This document shows positions 8,260-17,800 of a DNA stretch of 38,546 nt, piece after piece. Source of the DNA: MED-G78 sp964546275 (GTDB lineage: Bacteria; Pseudomonadota; Gammaproteobacteria; Magnimaribacterales; D2472); the NCBI GenBank assembly GCA_964546275.1, contig CAZJJG010000012.1, forward strand, positions 1-38,546, written 5' to 3'. Numbering within the stretch: position 1 is the stretch's first letter; each line of letters opens with the position of its first letter. The notes under the pieces were generated by a model. It was given only the letters and a program-made list of their open reading frames with translations. It was not told the origin of the DNA and did not search any database. A program made the translations under genes and the position numbers.

Positions 8260-9351
8260 TTAATTGAAAATTATCTCTTCTGAGTTTGCTGGGAGGCTAA
8301 TTAACATATCCTCTTCTGAGGCAATTAAAACTTTTTGTTCTGAATCTTTAAAAATACTTTTTACCTTTCTTTCTGTTATTTGATTAACAGGTGGTACAAA
8401 ATGAGATAAAACAAGTAGCTTTGTATTTCTATCTTTAATATTCTCTTTGATATCGGCAACATCAGCATGATATGAAAGAATATCATTAAAGATATGAGAA
8501 ATTCTTTCACTTCCTGCCTCTTTAGCTGCTGAAGACATAATCTTTACATGATCCTTAAACATTGCCTCATAGATAAGTACATCTCCATTTTCAGCTAGTT
8601 TAAAAATATTTTCTGAAATATCAGTATCTCCAGAAATAGTGATAGATCTTCCGCCAAATACAATTTTGTAGCCAACACTCCCTTCAACGGGAAAATGAGA
8701 ATTACTTACTGCGTATACCTTTACACCATTTTTATTAAAAACAAGCTGAGGTTCATTAGAGGGCTCAAAAGTAATAGCCTTAAAATTTTGAGCAGATGAA
8801 ATCATAAAATCTCCGTCTTTCCACGAATCGTTATTATGATGCTCTGTTCTATATTTAGTATCGTTTTTATAAACCAGATTAAAACCATCAATAACATTTT
8901 GAATCTCAGGTGATCCATAAACAGGTAATTTCTCTTTTCTTCCTTGCACCCAAGATGCTAAATTTATTTCTCCAAGACCTGCAATATGATCAGAATGAGC
9001 ATGCGTAATAAAGATTGCAGATATATGGTTTGGGTTTAGCAAAGGATTTGTCTGAAATGAAACTTCTGACCTAGAACCTACATCAAATAAATAAACTTTA
9101 TTATTAATTTTTACTGCAATGCAATTTTGAGCTGATTCTGAAGCTAAAGGGGAGCCAATGCCACAAAAAGATAATTGCATGGTATCTTGAACTGAAGAAA
9201 ATGAAGAGATATTTTGAGAAACTCTGGATTCTGTAATTCTTTCCACTATCTTATTTTGAAACTTGGAAGAATTAAGTAGGTTATTAATTGTTAAGAGGCA
9301 AATAACAATAACTATTAGGACAATAAAAAACTTATTTTTTAATATTTTCAT
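8260..9351 (-). CDS. membrane-anchored metallo-beta-lactamase-fold hydrolase
   Basis: A 363-residue protein with one N-terminal hydrophobic segment (residues 7-25, rich in I, V and L after a short Lys-rich start), so probably held on the outer face of the inner membrane or secreted. The zinc-binding motif THAHSDH lies near residues 113-119; further likely metal ligands are the His of SNSHFPVEGS, the Asp of SGDTD and the late His of LSHFVPP. The order resembles RNase Z/arylsulfatase-like members of the superfamily (fold start QLSFCGIGSPLASESAQNC). The substrate cannot be told from sequence; the export signal argues against tRNA processing. It lies between secG and tRNA-Leu, not a usual member of this gene string, and has its own upstream palindrome and possible promoter. 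Confidence 0.85.
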   Translation of the reverse strand: MKILKNKFFIVLIVIVICLLTINNLLNSSKFQNKIVERITESRVSQNISSFSSVQDTMQLSFCGIGSPLASESAQNCIAVKINNKVYLFDVGSRSEVSFQTNPLLNPNHISAIFITHAHSDHIAGLGEINLASWVQGRKEKLPVYGSPEIQNVIDGFNLVYKNDTKYRTEHHNNDSWKDGDFMISSAQNFKAITFEPSNEPQLVFNKNGVKVYAVSNSHFPVEGSVGYKIVFGGRSITISGDTDISENIFKLAENGDVLIYEAMFKDHVKIMSSAAKEAGSERISHIFNDILSYHADVADIKENIKDRNTKLLVLSHFVPPVNQITERKVKSIFKDSEQKVLIASEEDMLISLPANSEEIIFN

Positions 9352-9368
9352 ATTTTTCTATTAAAAGT

Positions 9369-9412
9369 ATTGACATAATATATGTCAATTTATTGCCTAA
9401 GGTCAATAAAAA
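9369..9412 (-). promoter_or_regulatory. palindrome and possible promoter upstream of the hydrolase gene
   Basis: The 79-base gap between secG and the hydrolase contains a perfect inverted repeat, ATTGACATA and TATGTCAAT separated by three bases (9369-9389), ending 18 bases before the start codon. On the minus strand a TTGACC (near 9406-9401) is followed after about 18 bases by TATATT inside the palindrome, a plausible -35/-10 pair. The form fits a dimeric repressor site overlapping a promoter. No regulator gene is nearby, so the binding protein is unknown. Confidence 0.4.
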
Positions 9413-9430
9413 TGAAACTAAAAACTTATG

Positions 9431-9742
9431 CTAGCTTGAAGGTATTTCGTCTTCTACAACTTCATCAATTAATGTTTCTTCAGGAAGAGCATTAAAAATT
9501 TCTTCAGTATTTTGAGATTTTAAAATAAATGCTAAAGAAAGAACTAAGACCATCCATAAAGCTACCAATATATAGGTTAGCTTACCCAAAAACCCTGCTG
9601 GACCTGTTGCCCCAAAGACTGAATTAGAAGATCCTCCTCCAAAAGCTGCTCCCATATCTGAGCCTTTGCCTTGCTGCAACATAACAAGAATAATAATTGT
9701 TACTGATAATATAATACTTACAACAGTTATAAAAGTTACCAT
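9431..9742 (-). CDS. secG: preprotein translocase subunit SecG
   Basis: Small subunit of the SecYEG channel in the inner membrane that aids SecA-driven export. The 103 residues show two membrane segments (about 3-22 and 53-73) joined by the glycine-rich cytoplasmic loop LQQGKGSDMGAAFGGGSSNS, the family hallmark, and an acidic C-terminal tail. It follows tpiA by two bases, as in Pseudomonas (glmM-tpiA-secG). Confidence 0.95.
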   Translation of the reverse strand: MVTFITVVSIILSVTIIILVMLQQGKGSDMGAAFGGGSSNSVFGATGPAGFLGKLTYILVALWMVLVLSLAFILKSQNTEEIFNALPEETLIDEVVEDEIPSS

Positions 9743-9744
9743 TC

Positions 9745-10494
9745 TTACCTTCCTCTATTTATAAAGATATTTGCAATTTCAGCAAATTCTTTTCCGTTAA
9801 GTGAAGCTCCACCAATAAGAGCTCCATCAATATAATCTTCTTTAAATAAATCTGCTGCGTTCTTACTGGTAACACTGCCTCCATAGAATACTTTTGGAGT
9901 GATATTATTTTGAGTTGCTGATTGTACTATATCTTTAATGTATTTATGAATAGCATTTATTTCTTCCGTTTTAGGAAGCTTCCCTGTTCCGATTGCCCAT
10001 ATTGGCTCATATGCTATAGCAAAGCTCTCCGAAAGATTGATGTTTTGAATGCATTCCAAAATTTGAGTTCTAAGATACTCTCTTGTTGTACCAGAAATAT
10101 ATTGATCTTCAGGCTCACCAATACATAAAATAATATCTAAGTCTTGCGCCTGAGCAGTAATTAATTTTTTTTTAATATCAGTGTTATTTTCGTGGAATAA
10201 TTGCCTTCTTTCTGAATGCCCAATTAAAGAAAAGTTACAACCTATATCTATACAAGCATCAGCCGATATAGATCCAGTTCTTGCTCCATTAGATGCATCA
10301 ATATCCTGGGAACCGATACTAATATCAATATCTTTAGAAATTGAGGTCATTTGATCTAAATAAATATGAGGGGGACATATAGCAGTTAAAGGAAGAGCTG
10401 AAATAGAAATAACGCTTTGGAAATCTTGAATCCAAGATTTATTTAATTCAAGCGAACCATTTGATTTCCAATTTCCAACAATTGAAATATTCAT
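9745..10494 (-). CDS. tpiA: triosephosphate isomerase
   Basis: Interconverts dihydroxyacetone phosphate and glyceraldehyde 3-phosphate in glycolysis and gluconeogenesis. The 249-residue TIM barrel has all active-site elements: GNWKSNG with the catalytic Lys near residue 10, the catalytic His in IGHSERRQ near residue 93, the catalytic Glu in AYEPIWAIGTGK near residue 162, and the phosphate-binding loop YGGSVTSKNA and GALIGGASL. Length is normal. It lies between glmM (three bases upstream) and secG. Confidence 0.97.
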   Translation of the reverse strand: MNISIVGNWKSNGSLELNKSWIQDFQSVISISALPLTAICPPHIYLDQMTSISKDIDISIGSQDIDASNGARTGSISADACIDIGCNFSLIGHSERRQLFHENNTDIKKKLITAQAQDLDIILCIGEPEDQYISGTTREYLRTQILECIQNINLSESFAIAYEPIWAIGTGKLPKTEEINAIHKYIKDIVQSATQNNITPKVFYGGSVTSKNAADLFKEDYIDGALIGGASLNGKEFAEIANIFINRGR

Positions 10495-10497
10495 AAG

Positions 10498-11820
10498 CTA
10501 TGTTTTAGATGAAATTAATTTTGCTATATCATCAGCAAACTTCTGTGCAACACTTTGCTCAGATGCTTCTACCATAACCCTTATAATGCTTTCAGTTCCA
10601 GAAGCTCTTACTAAAACCCTTCCAACTGTAATGTCAGACTCTACCTCTTTAATAAAAGACTTAATTTCTGAATCATTAATAATGTCTTTATTTGTTACTG
10701 GAATGCTGATGTTAATTTGTGGGAATTTTGAGTAATTAGATAGAACATCCATAGGATCTTTTTCTAAGATCAATAAAGAGCTTATAACTTTTAAAGCAGC
10801 TATAGTGCCATCACCAGTGCTAACTAAATCTCTACAAATTATATGCCCAGAACTTTCACCGCCTAGCATCCAACCTTTTTTTGCGAGCATTTGACTAACG
10901 TACTTATCCCCAACATCCGCTCTTTTAAATTCGTAGCCTAAATTCTGAATACCTTTTTCTAAACCGAAATTTGACATCAGTGTTCCAACAACACCTGACC
11001 ACTCTCCGGTTCTATTAGGATTACAAAAAGCTAAAATATATAAAAGATCATCGCCATCTAAAATATTGCCATTTCTATCAATTAAAATAACTCTGTCGCC
11101 ATCTCCGTCTAAAGTAACTCCAAAATCTGCTCTGTGCTTTAAAACCATTTCTTGTGCAAGTTCTGGATGAGTTGAGCCACATTCATGATTTATGTTAAAT
11201 CCGTCTGGATCTACGCCAAATGAAATAACTTCTGCACCAAGCTCTTTAAATACTTTCGGGCTGACTTTATAGCAAGCTCCATTAGCGCAATCAATAACTA
11301 TTCTAAGTTTATTAAAAGATACTTCTGCTGGTACGGTAGATTTACAAAATTCAATATATCTTGCTGTAGATTCATGAAAAGCTTCAGCCTTACCTAACTC
11401 TGAGGTAGGAACTAGGTGTAACTCTGATTTTAAAAGTTTTTCTATTTTTAATTCTATCTCTCTAGAAATTTTTACTCCATTTGCATCAAAAATCTTAATT
11501 CCATTATCTAAAAAATTATTATGAGATGCGCTAATGACTAAGCCAAATTGTTTTCTAAAAGTTTTAGTTAGGTAAGCAACGCCAGGAGTAGGAATAGGAC
11601 CTAATAATCTTACATTCATTCCTGCAGCGATAAATCCAGCTTCTAGAGCTGCTTCAAGCATGTAGCCAGAAACTCTAGTATCTTTGCCTATCATTACAGT
11701 ATCAAGGCCTTCTTCTTTTAAAACTAATCCGGCAGCATGTCCAATTCGAAGACAGACCTCAGGAGTAATCTCAGTTTGAACAGGCCCTCTAATACCGTCG
11801 GTTCCGAATTTTAAATTCAT
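10498..11820 (-). CDS. glmM: phosphoglucosamine mutase
   Basis: Converts glucosamine 6-phosphate to glucosamine 1-phosphate, the step feeding UDP-GlcNAc for peptidoglycan and lipopolysaccharide. The 440-residue protein has the N-terminal FGTDGIRG, the active-site phosphoserine loop ISASHNNFLDNGIK near residue 100, the magnesium loop DGDGDRVILID near residue 240, the sugar-binding GGESSGHI near residue 320, and the phosphate-binding RASGTESIIRVMVE at the C terminus. It follows ftsH after nine bases; the folP gene usually found between them is absent. Confidence 0.97.
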   Translation of the reverse strand: MNLKFGTDGIRGPVQTEITPEVCLRIGHAAGLVLKEEGLDTVMIGKDTRVSGYMLEAALEAGFIAAGMNVRLLGPIPTPGVAYLTKTFRKQFGLVISASHNNFLDNGIKIFDANGVKISREIELKIEKLLKSELHLVPTSELGKAEAFHESTARYIEFCKSTVPAEVSFNKLRIVIDCANGACYKVSPKVFKELGAEVISFGVDPDGFNINHECGSTHPELAQEMVLKHRADFGVTLDGDGDRVILIDRNGNILDGDDLLYILAFCNPNRTGEWSGVVGTLMSNFGLEKGIQNLGYEFKRADVGDKYVSQMLAKKGWMLGGESSGHIICRDLVSTGDGTIAALKVISSLLILEKDPMDVLSNYSKFPQINISIPVTNKDIINDSEIKSFIKEVESDITVGRVLVRASGTESIIRVMVEASEQSVAQKFADDIAKLISSKT

Positions 11821-11829
11821 AATTCGGAA

Positions 11830-13740
11830 TTATAGCTCTTCTGCAGGACCTTTTATTGAAGTTTTAGTAGATTTTTTCTTAGGTAAATCTTCATCTGTCC
11901 AATCTTTTGGAGCTCTTGGTTTTGCTCCAGCCATAATGTCATCAATTTGATAAGCGTCAATAGTCTCATATGTTAGAAGGGCTGAAGCCATCGCATGCAA
12001 CTTATCTAAATTATCATTTAAGTACTTTTGAGATCTTGCATAACAAGTATCAATAATCATTTTGATTTCCGAATCAATAACATGAGAAGTTTCATCGCTT
12101 CTAAAACTGGTTGGGGAACCTGCTGACCGTCCTAAAAATGGACTGCCTTCATCCTCTCCAAATTTCAAAGGCCCTAAGGTCTCAGAAAGTCCCCATTTAG
12201 TTACCATGCTTGTTGCTATATTTGTTGCAACCTCAATATCATTTGAAGCCCCTGTAGTAATGCCATTAGGTCCATTAATAATCTCTTCGGCTATTCTTCC
12301 ACCATATAATGCGCATACTCTACTTAATAAATACTCTTTACTCTGCATATAAACATCTTCTTCTGGAAGGAACATTGTTACACCTAGAGCTCTGCCTCTT
12401 GGAATTATTGTAACTTTATAGACTGGGTCATGGAGTGGAGCTAATCTTCCAATAATTGCATGGCCAGCTTCATGATATGCAGTAATTCTTTTTTGCTCTT
12501 CAGAGAGAATCATTGATTTTCTTTCAGCGCCCATCATTATTTTATCTTTTGCTAAATCTAAATGGGATTGATTAATTTTCTTATCCTCATACCTTGCTGC
12601 AAATAAAGCAGCTTCATTAATTAAATTGGCGAGGTCAGCACCAGAGAAACCAGGCGTTCCTCTTGCAATAACAGAAGCATCAACATCGGCATCAAGAGGT
12701 ACTTTTCTCATATGAACTTTTAATATTTGCTCTCTTCCTCGAATATCTGGGAGATCGACTACGACTTGTCTATCAAATCTTCCTGGTCTTAATAAAGCAG
12801 GATCAAGAACATCAGGTCTGTTTGTTGCAGCGATAACAATAACTCCATCATTACCTTCAAAGCCATCCATTTCTACTAGAAGTTGATTGAGTGTCTGCTC
12901 TCTTTCGTCATGACCGCCGCCTAAGCCTGCGCCTCTGTGTCTTCCAACTGCATCTATTTCATCAATAAATATGATGCATGGGGATTGCTTCTTAGCTTGT
13001 TCAAACATATCTCTTACTCTTGAGGCTCCAACACCCACAAACATTTCAACAAAATCTGATCCAGATATTGTGAAGAATGGAACTTTGGCTTCACCGGCCA
13101 CCGCTCTCGCAAGTAAAGTTTTACCAGTTCCAGGAGGGCCTACCATCAAAACTCCTCTAGGTATTTTTCCGCCAAGTTTTTGAAACTTAGTAGGATCTCT
13201 AAGAAAATCAACAAGCTCTTGAACATCTTGTTTGGCCTCTTCGCATCCAGCAACATCTTTAAAGCTCGTTTTAACTTTTCCACCTTCCATGAGTTTGGCT
13301 TTACTTTTTCCAAAGGACATTGGGCCACCTTTGCCAGACATACCGCCTTGCATTTGTCTCATAAAGAAGAAAAAGATTCCAAGCAATAATAATATTGGGA
13401 ATGCTCCTACTAGTAATTGGGACCATATTGAGGGTTGCTCAACTTTTTCATACACAGTAATGACGCCATTTTCTTGAAGTGCCTTATCTAAAGAATCATC
13501 TCGTTTAAAAATTGGGTAATTTGTTTCAAACTTAGAGCCATCTAGTCTATCTCCAGTAATCGTCATCTGATCACCCTTATATTCAACTTTTGCAATTCTG
13601 TCAGAAAGAACTTCCTCTCTAAATTGTGAATAGCTAACCTGTTCTCTAACACCAGTGGATTCGATGTTACTAAAAACGTACATTAAAAGTGATCCAAGAA
13701 TAACCCAGACCATTATGTTTCTTAAAAAATTATTGTTCAT
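11830..13740 (-). CDS. ftsH: ATP-dependent zinc metalloprotease FtsH
   Basis: Membrane-bound AAA+ protease that removes unassembled membrane proteins and controls lipopolysaccharide synthesis through LpxC in E. coli. The 636-residue protein has two N-terminal membrane segments (about 8-25 and 108-127) with a periplasmic domain between, Walker A GPPGTGKT near residue 200, Walker B IIFIDEIDAVG near 257, the second region of homology AATNRPDVLDPALLRPGRFD, and the zinc site HEAGH near 420. Its start overlaps the end of rlmE by four bases (ATGA type). Confidence 0.98.
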   Translation of the reverse strand: MNNNFLRNIMVWVILGSLLMYVFSNIESTGVREQVSYSQFREEVLSDRIAKVEYKGDQMTITGDRLDGSKFETNYPIFKRDDSLDKALQENGVITVYEKVEQPSIWSQLLVGAFPILLLLGIFFFFMRQMQGGMSGKGGPMSFGKSKAKLMEGGKVKTSFKDVAGCEEAKQDVQELVDFLRDPTKFQKLGGKIPRGVLMVGPPGTGKTLLARAVAGEAKVPFFTISGSDFVEMFVGVGASRVRDMFEQAKKQSPCIIFIDEIDAVGRHRGAGLGGGHDEREQTLNQLLVEMDGFEGNDGVIVIAATNRPDVLDPALLRPGRFDRQVVVDLPDIRGREQILKVHMRKVPLDADVDASVIARGTPGFSGADLANLINEAALFAARYEDKKINQSHLDLAKDKIMMGAERKSMILSEEQKRITAYHEAGHAIIGRLAPLHDPVYKVTIIPRGRALGVTMFLPEEDVYMQSKEYLLSRVCALYGGRIAEEIINGPNGITTGASNDIEVATNIATSMVTKWGLSETLGPLKFGEDEGSPFLGRSAGSPTSFRSDETSHVIDSEIKMIIDTCYARSQKYLNDNLDKLHAMASALLTYETIDAYQIDDIMAGAKPRAPKDWTDEDLPKKKSTKTSIKGPAEEL

Positions 13741-14309
13741 CTATTAAAAGCTCCATATAAATATATTTCAGCAGATTGTTTCTTCGATGCGGCCGGTTTA
13801 AAAGTTTGAACCTCATCAAATGATTTCATCATTTTTGTTCTCAGTTTCTTAAGCATGCTATTTTGAAAAGTCTTAATTATGAAAACACCCTTTGATTTAC
13901 TTAAATATTCTACAGCAACATCAAGAGTAATGTCATTAAGCTCATAAATATTTGATTCATCTATCACGCTTATCCCTGTTAAATTGGGGGCTAAATCTGA
14001 AATAACAAGATCAAAAGATCCTTTTAATTTAAAAATATTTTCAATGGAATCTATGTCCTCTACCCTAGCCTTATAAAAATCTACATCTTCAATTGGCTCT
14101 ATATCGAGAATATCTAATGCAAAAACATTTGAATGTTTTAATTTGTACTTTATTAATTGTGACCAGCCCCCAGGAGCAGCACCAATATCTAATACATTTT
14201 TGCAGTTTCTTAGCGCTTTTGTTTTGTCTAAAATTTCTTCTAGTTTAAATACAGCTCTAGATCTAAAGCCTAACTTCTTTGCTCTTAAACCCCAATTATC
14301 AATATGCAT
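13737..14309 (-). CDS. rlmE: 23S rRNA (uridine-2552-2'-O)-methyltransferase
   Basis: Methylates the 2'-OH of U2552 in the A loop of 23S rRNA using S-adenosylmethionine, a late 50S assembly step. The 190-residue protein keeps all four expected catalytic residues: Lys in SRAVFKLEEI, Asp in VISDLAPNLTG, Lys in GVFIIKTFQN and Glu in SAEIYLYG. The SAM-binding block is VLDIGAAPGGWSQ. It starts about 16 residues later than the E. coli protein (209), and the region before the first Met offers no alternative start after greA. It is followed by ftsH as in most gammaproteobacteria. Confidence 0.95.
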   Translation of the reverse strand: MHIDNWGLRAKKLGFRSRAVFKLEEILDKTKALRNCKNVLDIGAAPGGWSQLIKYKLKHSNVFALDILDIEPIEDVDFYKARVEDIDSIENIFKLKGSFDLVISDLAPNLTGISVIDESNIYELNDITLDVAVEYLSKSKGVFIIKTFQNSMLKKLRTKMMKSFDEVQTFKPAASKKQSAEIYLYGAFNR

Positions 14310-14325
14310 ATTATATTAGCTGAGA

Positions 14326-14802
14326 CTAGATATGGCTTACTTTCTCTACCTCATATGTAATAGAGCCCGAAGGTGTTGATATGGTGACTTCATCTCCAAC
14401 ATATTTACCAAGCAAACCTCTGGCAATAGGTGTATCTATAGATATCAATCCAATATCTGGATCTGATTCTAAATTTCCAACTAACTTGTAGGTAACCGAC
14501 TTATCATTTTCAAAATCAAATAGATTGATTGTTGAGCCAAAAATAACTCTGCCAGTTTCTGGAATATCCTTCACATCTATAATTTGAGAGTTAGCAAGAG
14601 ATGATTCTATTTCTTGAATTTTTGCTTCTATAAGGCCTTGTAATTCCTTGGCTGCATGATATTCGGCATTTTCCTTAAGATCGCCATGAGCTCTTGCTTC
14701 AGCTATAGCTTCAGATATCTTTGGTCTTTCTTTAAATTTAAGATTTGCTAGCCTTTCTTTGATTGCAGCTTCGCCGTCTTTTGTTATAGCAGATTTAGTC
14801 AT
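14326..14802 (-). CDS. greA: transcription elongation factor GreA
   Basis: Binds the RNA polymerase secondary channel and stimulates cleavage of backtracked transcripts. The 158-residue length is exactly typical. The N-terminal coiled coil contains the functional tip with two acidic residues in ARAHGDLKENAEYHAAKE, and the C-terminal FKBP-like domain contains the IARGLLGKYVGDEVTI block. It lies 23 bases after carB, as in Pseudomonas; the small gene yhbY often found beside greA is missing. Confidence 0.97.
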   Translation of the reverse strand: MTKSAITKDGEAAIKERLANLKFKERPKISEAIAEARAHGDLKENAEYHAAKELQGLIEAKIQEIESSLANSQIIDVKDIPETGRVIFGSTINLFDFENDKSVTYKLVGNLESDPDIGLISIDTPIARGLLGKYVGDEVTISTPSGSITYEVEKVSHI

Positions 14803-14825
14803 AGAAAGATTATAACAACAGGAAG

Positions 14826-17800
14826 CTAGTTTTTATTAATTTCTTGAAGGGATAAATATGTCCAATTCGCTTCTGAGCTATTTAAAGCTTCAACAACTGC
14901 TAAGGCGCCAAACATCGTAGTGGTACAAAAAATTCTATTTTGAAGCGCAGTTTGTCTTATGGAGGCTGAATCATTAATTGATTGCTTCCCTTCTGTTGTA
15001 TTAATAACTAAATCAATATTGCCATTTACCATTTCATCAACAATATGTGGTCTTCCTTCCATAACTTTATTAATATTTTTTACAGGATAACCAATCTTTT
15101 TAATATATTGAGCTGTTCCTTTTGTAGCAATTAAATTAAAACCTTGATCAATAATTTGAGGAATAAGTTCATCTAAGTATTTTTTATCTGATTCTTTAAC
15201 GCTTATAAATGCCGTGCCATTTCTAGGTAGATGCTTATTTGCAGCTTTTTGAGCTTTGGCATAAGCTTCCCCAAAATGTTTTCCAATACCCATAACCTCA
15301 CCAGTAGATTTCATTTCAGGACCTAGAATTGGATCAACTAGAGGAAATTTATCAAATGGTAAAACTGCCTCTTTAACAAAATATAAATTATCAGGGAGTT
15401 TATTTGAAAAGTTTTGGTCTAATAAAGATTTATTTACCATGGATTTTGAAGCAGCTTTGACTAAAGAGCTTCCTATTGCTTTAGATATAAATGGGACAGT
15501 CCTTGAAGCTCTGGGGTTAACTTCAATTATATAAATATCATCTTCTTTTACAGCAAACTGTATATTCATTAGGCCAATTATATTTAACTCCTTAGAAATA
15601 CTTACTGCTTCAGCTTCAAGTCTTTTTATAATACTTGCAGATAAACTGTAAGGAGGTAATGAGCATGCTGAATCTCCGGAGTGAATTCCAGCTTGTTCAA
15701 TATGCTGCAATATTCCACCAATCATAATATTTGTTCCATCTGAAATAATATCAACATCAATTTCTATAGCGTCAGTAAGGTAACTATCTAAAAGAATAGG
15801 TTTTTTGTTTGATACATCTACAGCTTCTTTAAAGTAGATTTCTAGTTCATGATTATTATGAACAAGCTGCATTGCTCTTCCACCAAGAACATATGAAGGC
15901 CTAACTACAATTGGGTACCCAATTTTAACTGCAGAAGCTAGAGCTTCCTCAAGATTCCTAACTGTTGTATTCATTGGTTGTTTTAAGTCTAATTTTTCTA
16001 CTAATTCTTGAAATCTTTCTCTGTCTTCTGATCTATCAATAGCATCTACATCTGTTCCTAATATATTTACTCCAGATTCTTGAAGAGTAGAAGCTAATTT
16101 AAGAGGAGTTTGCCCTCCAAACTGAATTATTACGCCATCTGGATTCTCTATCTCAATAATATCCATTATTTTTTCAGAAGTAATTGGTTCGAAATAAAGT
16201 CTATTTGAAACGTCATAATCTGTGGAGACTGTTTCTGGATTACAGTTCACCATAATAGATTCATAGCCTTCTTCTTGCATTGCAAGAGATGCGTGCACAC
16301 AACAGTAATCAAATTCAATTCCTTGCCCAATTCTATTAGGGCCACTTCCTAAAACCATAACTTTTTTATTAGTTGTTACATTGCTTTCACATTCCCCGCC
16401 ATATGTTGAGTACATATAACAGGTTGTTGTTAAAAATTCTGCAGCGCAAGTATCTACTCTTTTAAATACCGGTTTTATAGATTTTTGTAATCTTGATGAT
16501 CTCACAGAGATTTCTGATGTATTCATAATAAAAGCAAGTCTTGAATCTGAAAAACCAATTTTCTTTAAATTGTATAAATCAGTTTTTCCAAGATCTTCTA
16601 ATGCAGTACTGGAAATTTTTTGTTCCTGATTAATAATATTTCTTATCTCATTAAGAAACCAAAAATCAATCCCTGAAAGAGAGTTAATTTTTTCATTACT
16701 CCATCCTGATCTCATTGCATCAGCAACATAAAATATTCTTTGAGGGCCTGGAAAGGATAATTCATACTGTAATTTTTCTTCTAAATTATCATCAGCGGAT
16801 ATAACAGAATTTAGTCCATCTAGGCCCTCTTCCATGCTACATATTGCTTTTTGAAGAGATTCCTGGAAATTTGTACCAATTGCCATAACCTCTCCAACTG
16901 ACTTCATTTGTGTAGTTAAGCGATCATTAGCTTGAGTAAATTTCTCAAAAGCAAATTTGGGCATTTTTGTAACAATATAATCAATCGATGGCTCAAATGA
17001 AGCTGGGGTTAAGCCTCCAGTAATATCATTTTGAAGTTCGTCTAAGGTAAAGCCAACTGAAAGAAGAGCTGCAACTTTTGCTATTGGAAATCCTGTAGCT
17101 TTTGATGCTAGGGCTGAAGATCTACTAACTCTTGGATTCATTTCAATAACAATCATTCTTCCATCTGCAGGATTTACTGCAAACTGAACATTAGAACCGC
17201 CCGTTTCAACTCCTATCTCTCGTAATATTGCAAAAGAAGCATTTCTCATTTCTTGATATTCTTTATCTGTTAGCGTTTGAGCTGGGGCTATTGTTATTGA
17301 GTCTCCTGTATGAACTCCCATAGGGTCAAGGTTTTCTATTGAACAGATAATAATGCAGTTATCATTCTTGTCTCTTACAACCTCCATTTCAAACTCTTTC
17401 CAGCCAATCAAAGATTCATCAATTAAAAGTTCGCTAGTTGGCGATAACTCTAAACCTTTTTCACAAATAGCTTTGAATTCTTGAATGTTATATGCAATTC
17501 CTCCACCTGTTCCACCCATAGTAAATGAAGGTCTAATAATAGAAGGGAAGCCAATTTCTTTTTGGACTCTTAGGGCATCCTCCATATTATGAGCAATACC
17601 TGATCTTGGTGTTTCTATGTCAATAGACTTCATTGTCTGATCAAATAGCTGCCTATCTTCAGCCTTATCAATTGCTTCTCTTGAAGCTCCGATCAAGATA
17701 ACTCCATGTTTCTCTAAAACGCCTTCTTTAGCTAGAGATAAAGCGGTGTTTAATGCAGTTTGCCCGCCCATAGTGGGCAGAATGGCATCAGGCTTTTCTT

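Noticed and set aside
8252..8268. Inverted repeat TTCAAT/ATTGAA after tRNA-Leu as a terminator
   Set aside because: The stem is AT-rich and no T tract follows on either strand; it also spans the stop codon of the hydrolase gene.
8260..9351. The metallo-beta-lactamase-fold gene as an antibiotic-resistance beta-lactamase
   Set aside because: Motif order and flanking sequence fit RNase Z/arylsulfatase-like hydrolases of the superfamily; the fold alone does not imply beta-lactam hydrolysis.
13146..13477. Several overlapping ORFs of 60-81 codons on both strands inside ftsH
   Set aside because: They lie in other frames of a fully conserved ftsH and show no domain or start signals of their own.
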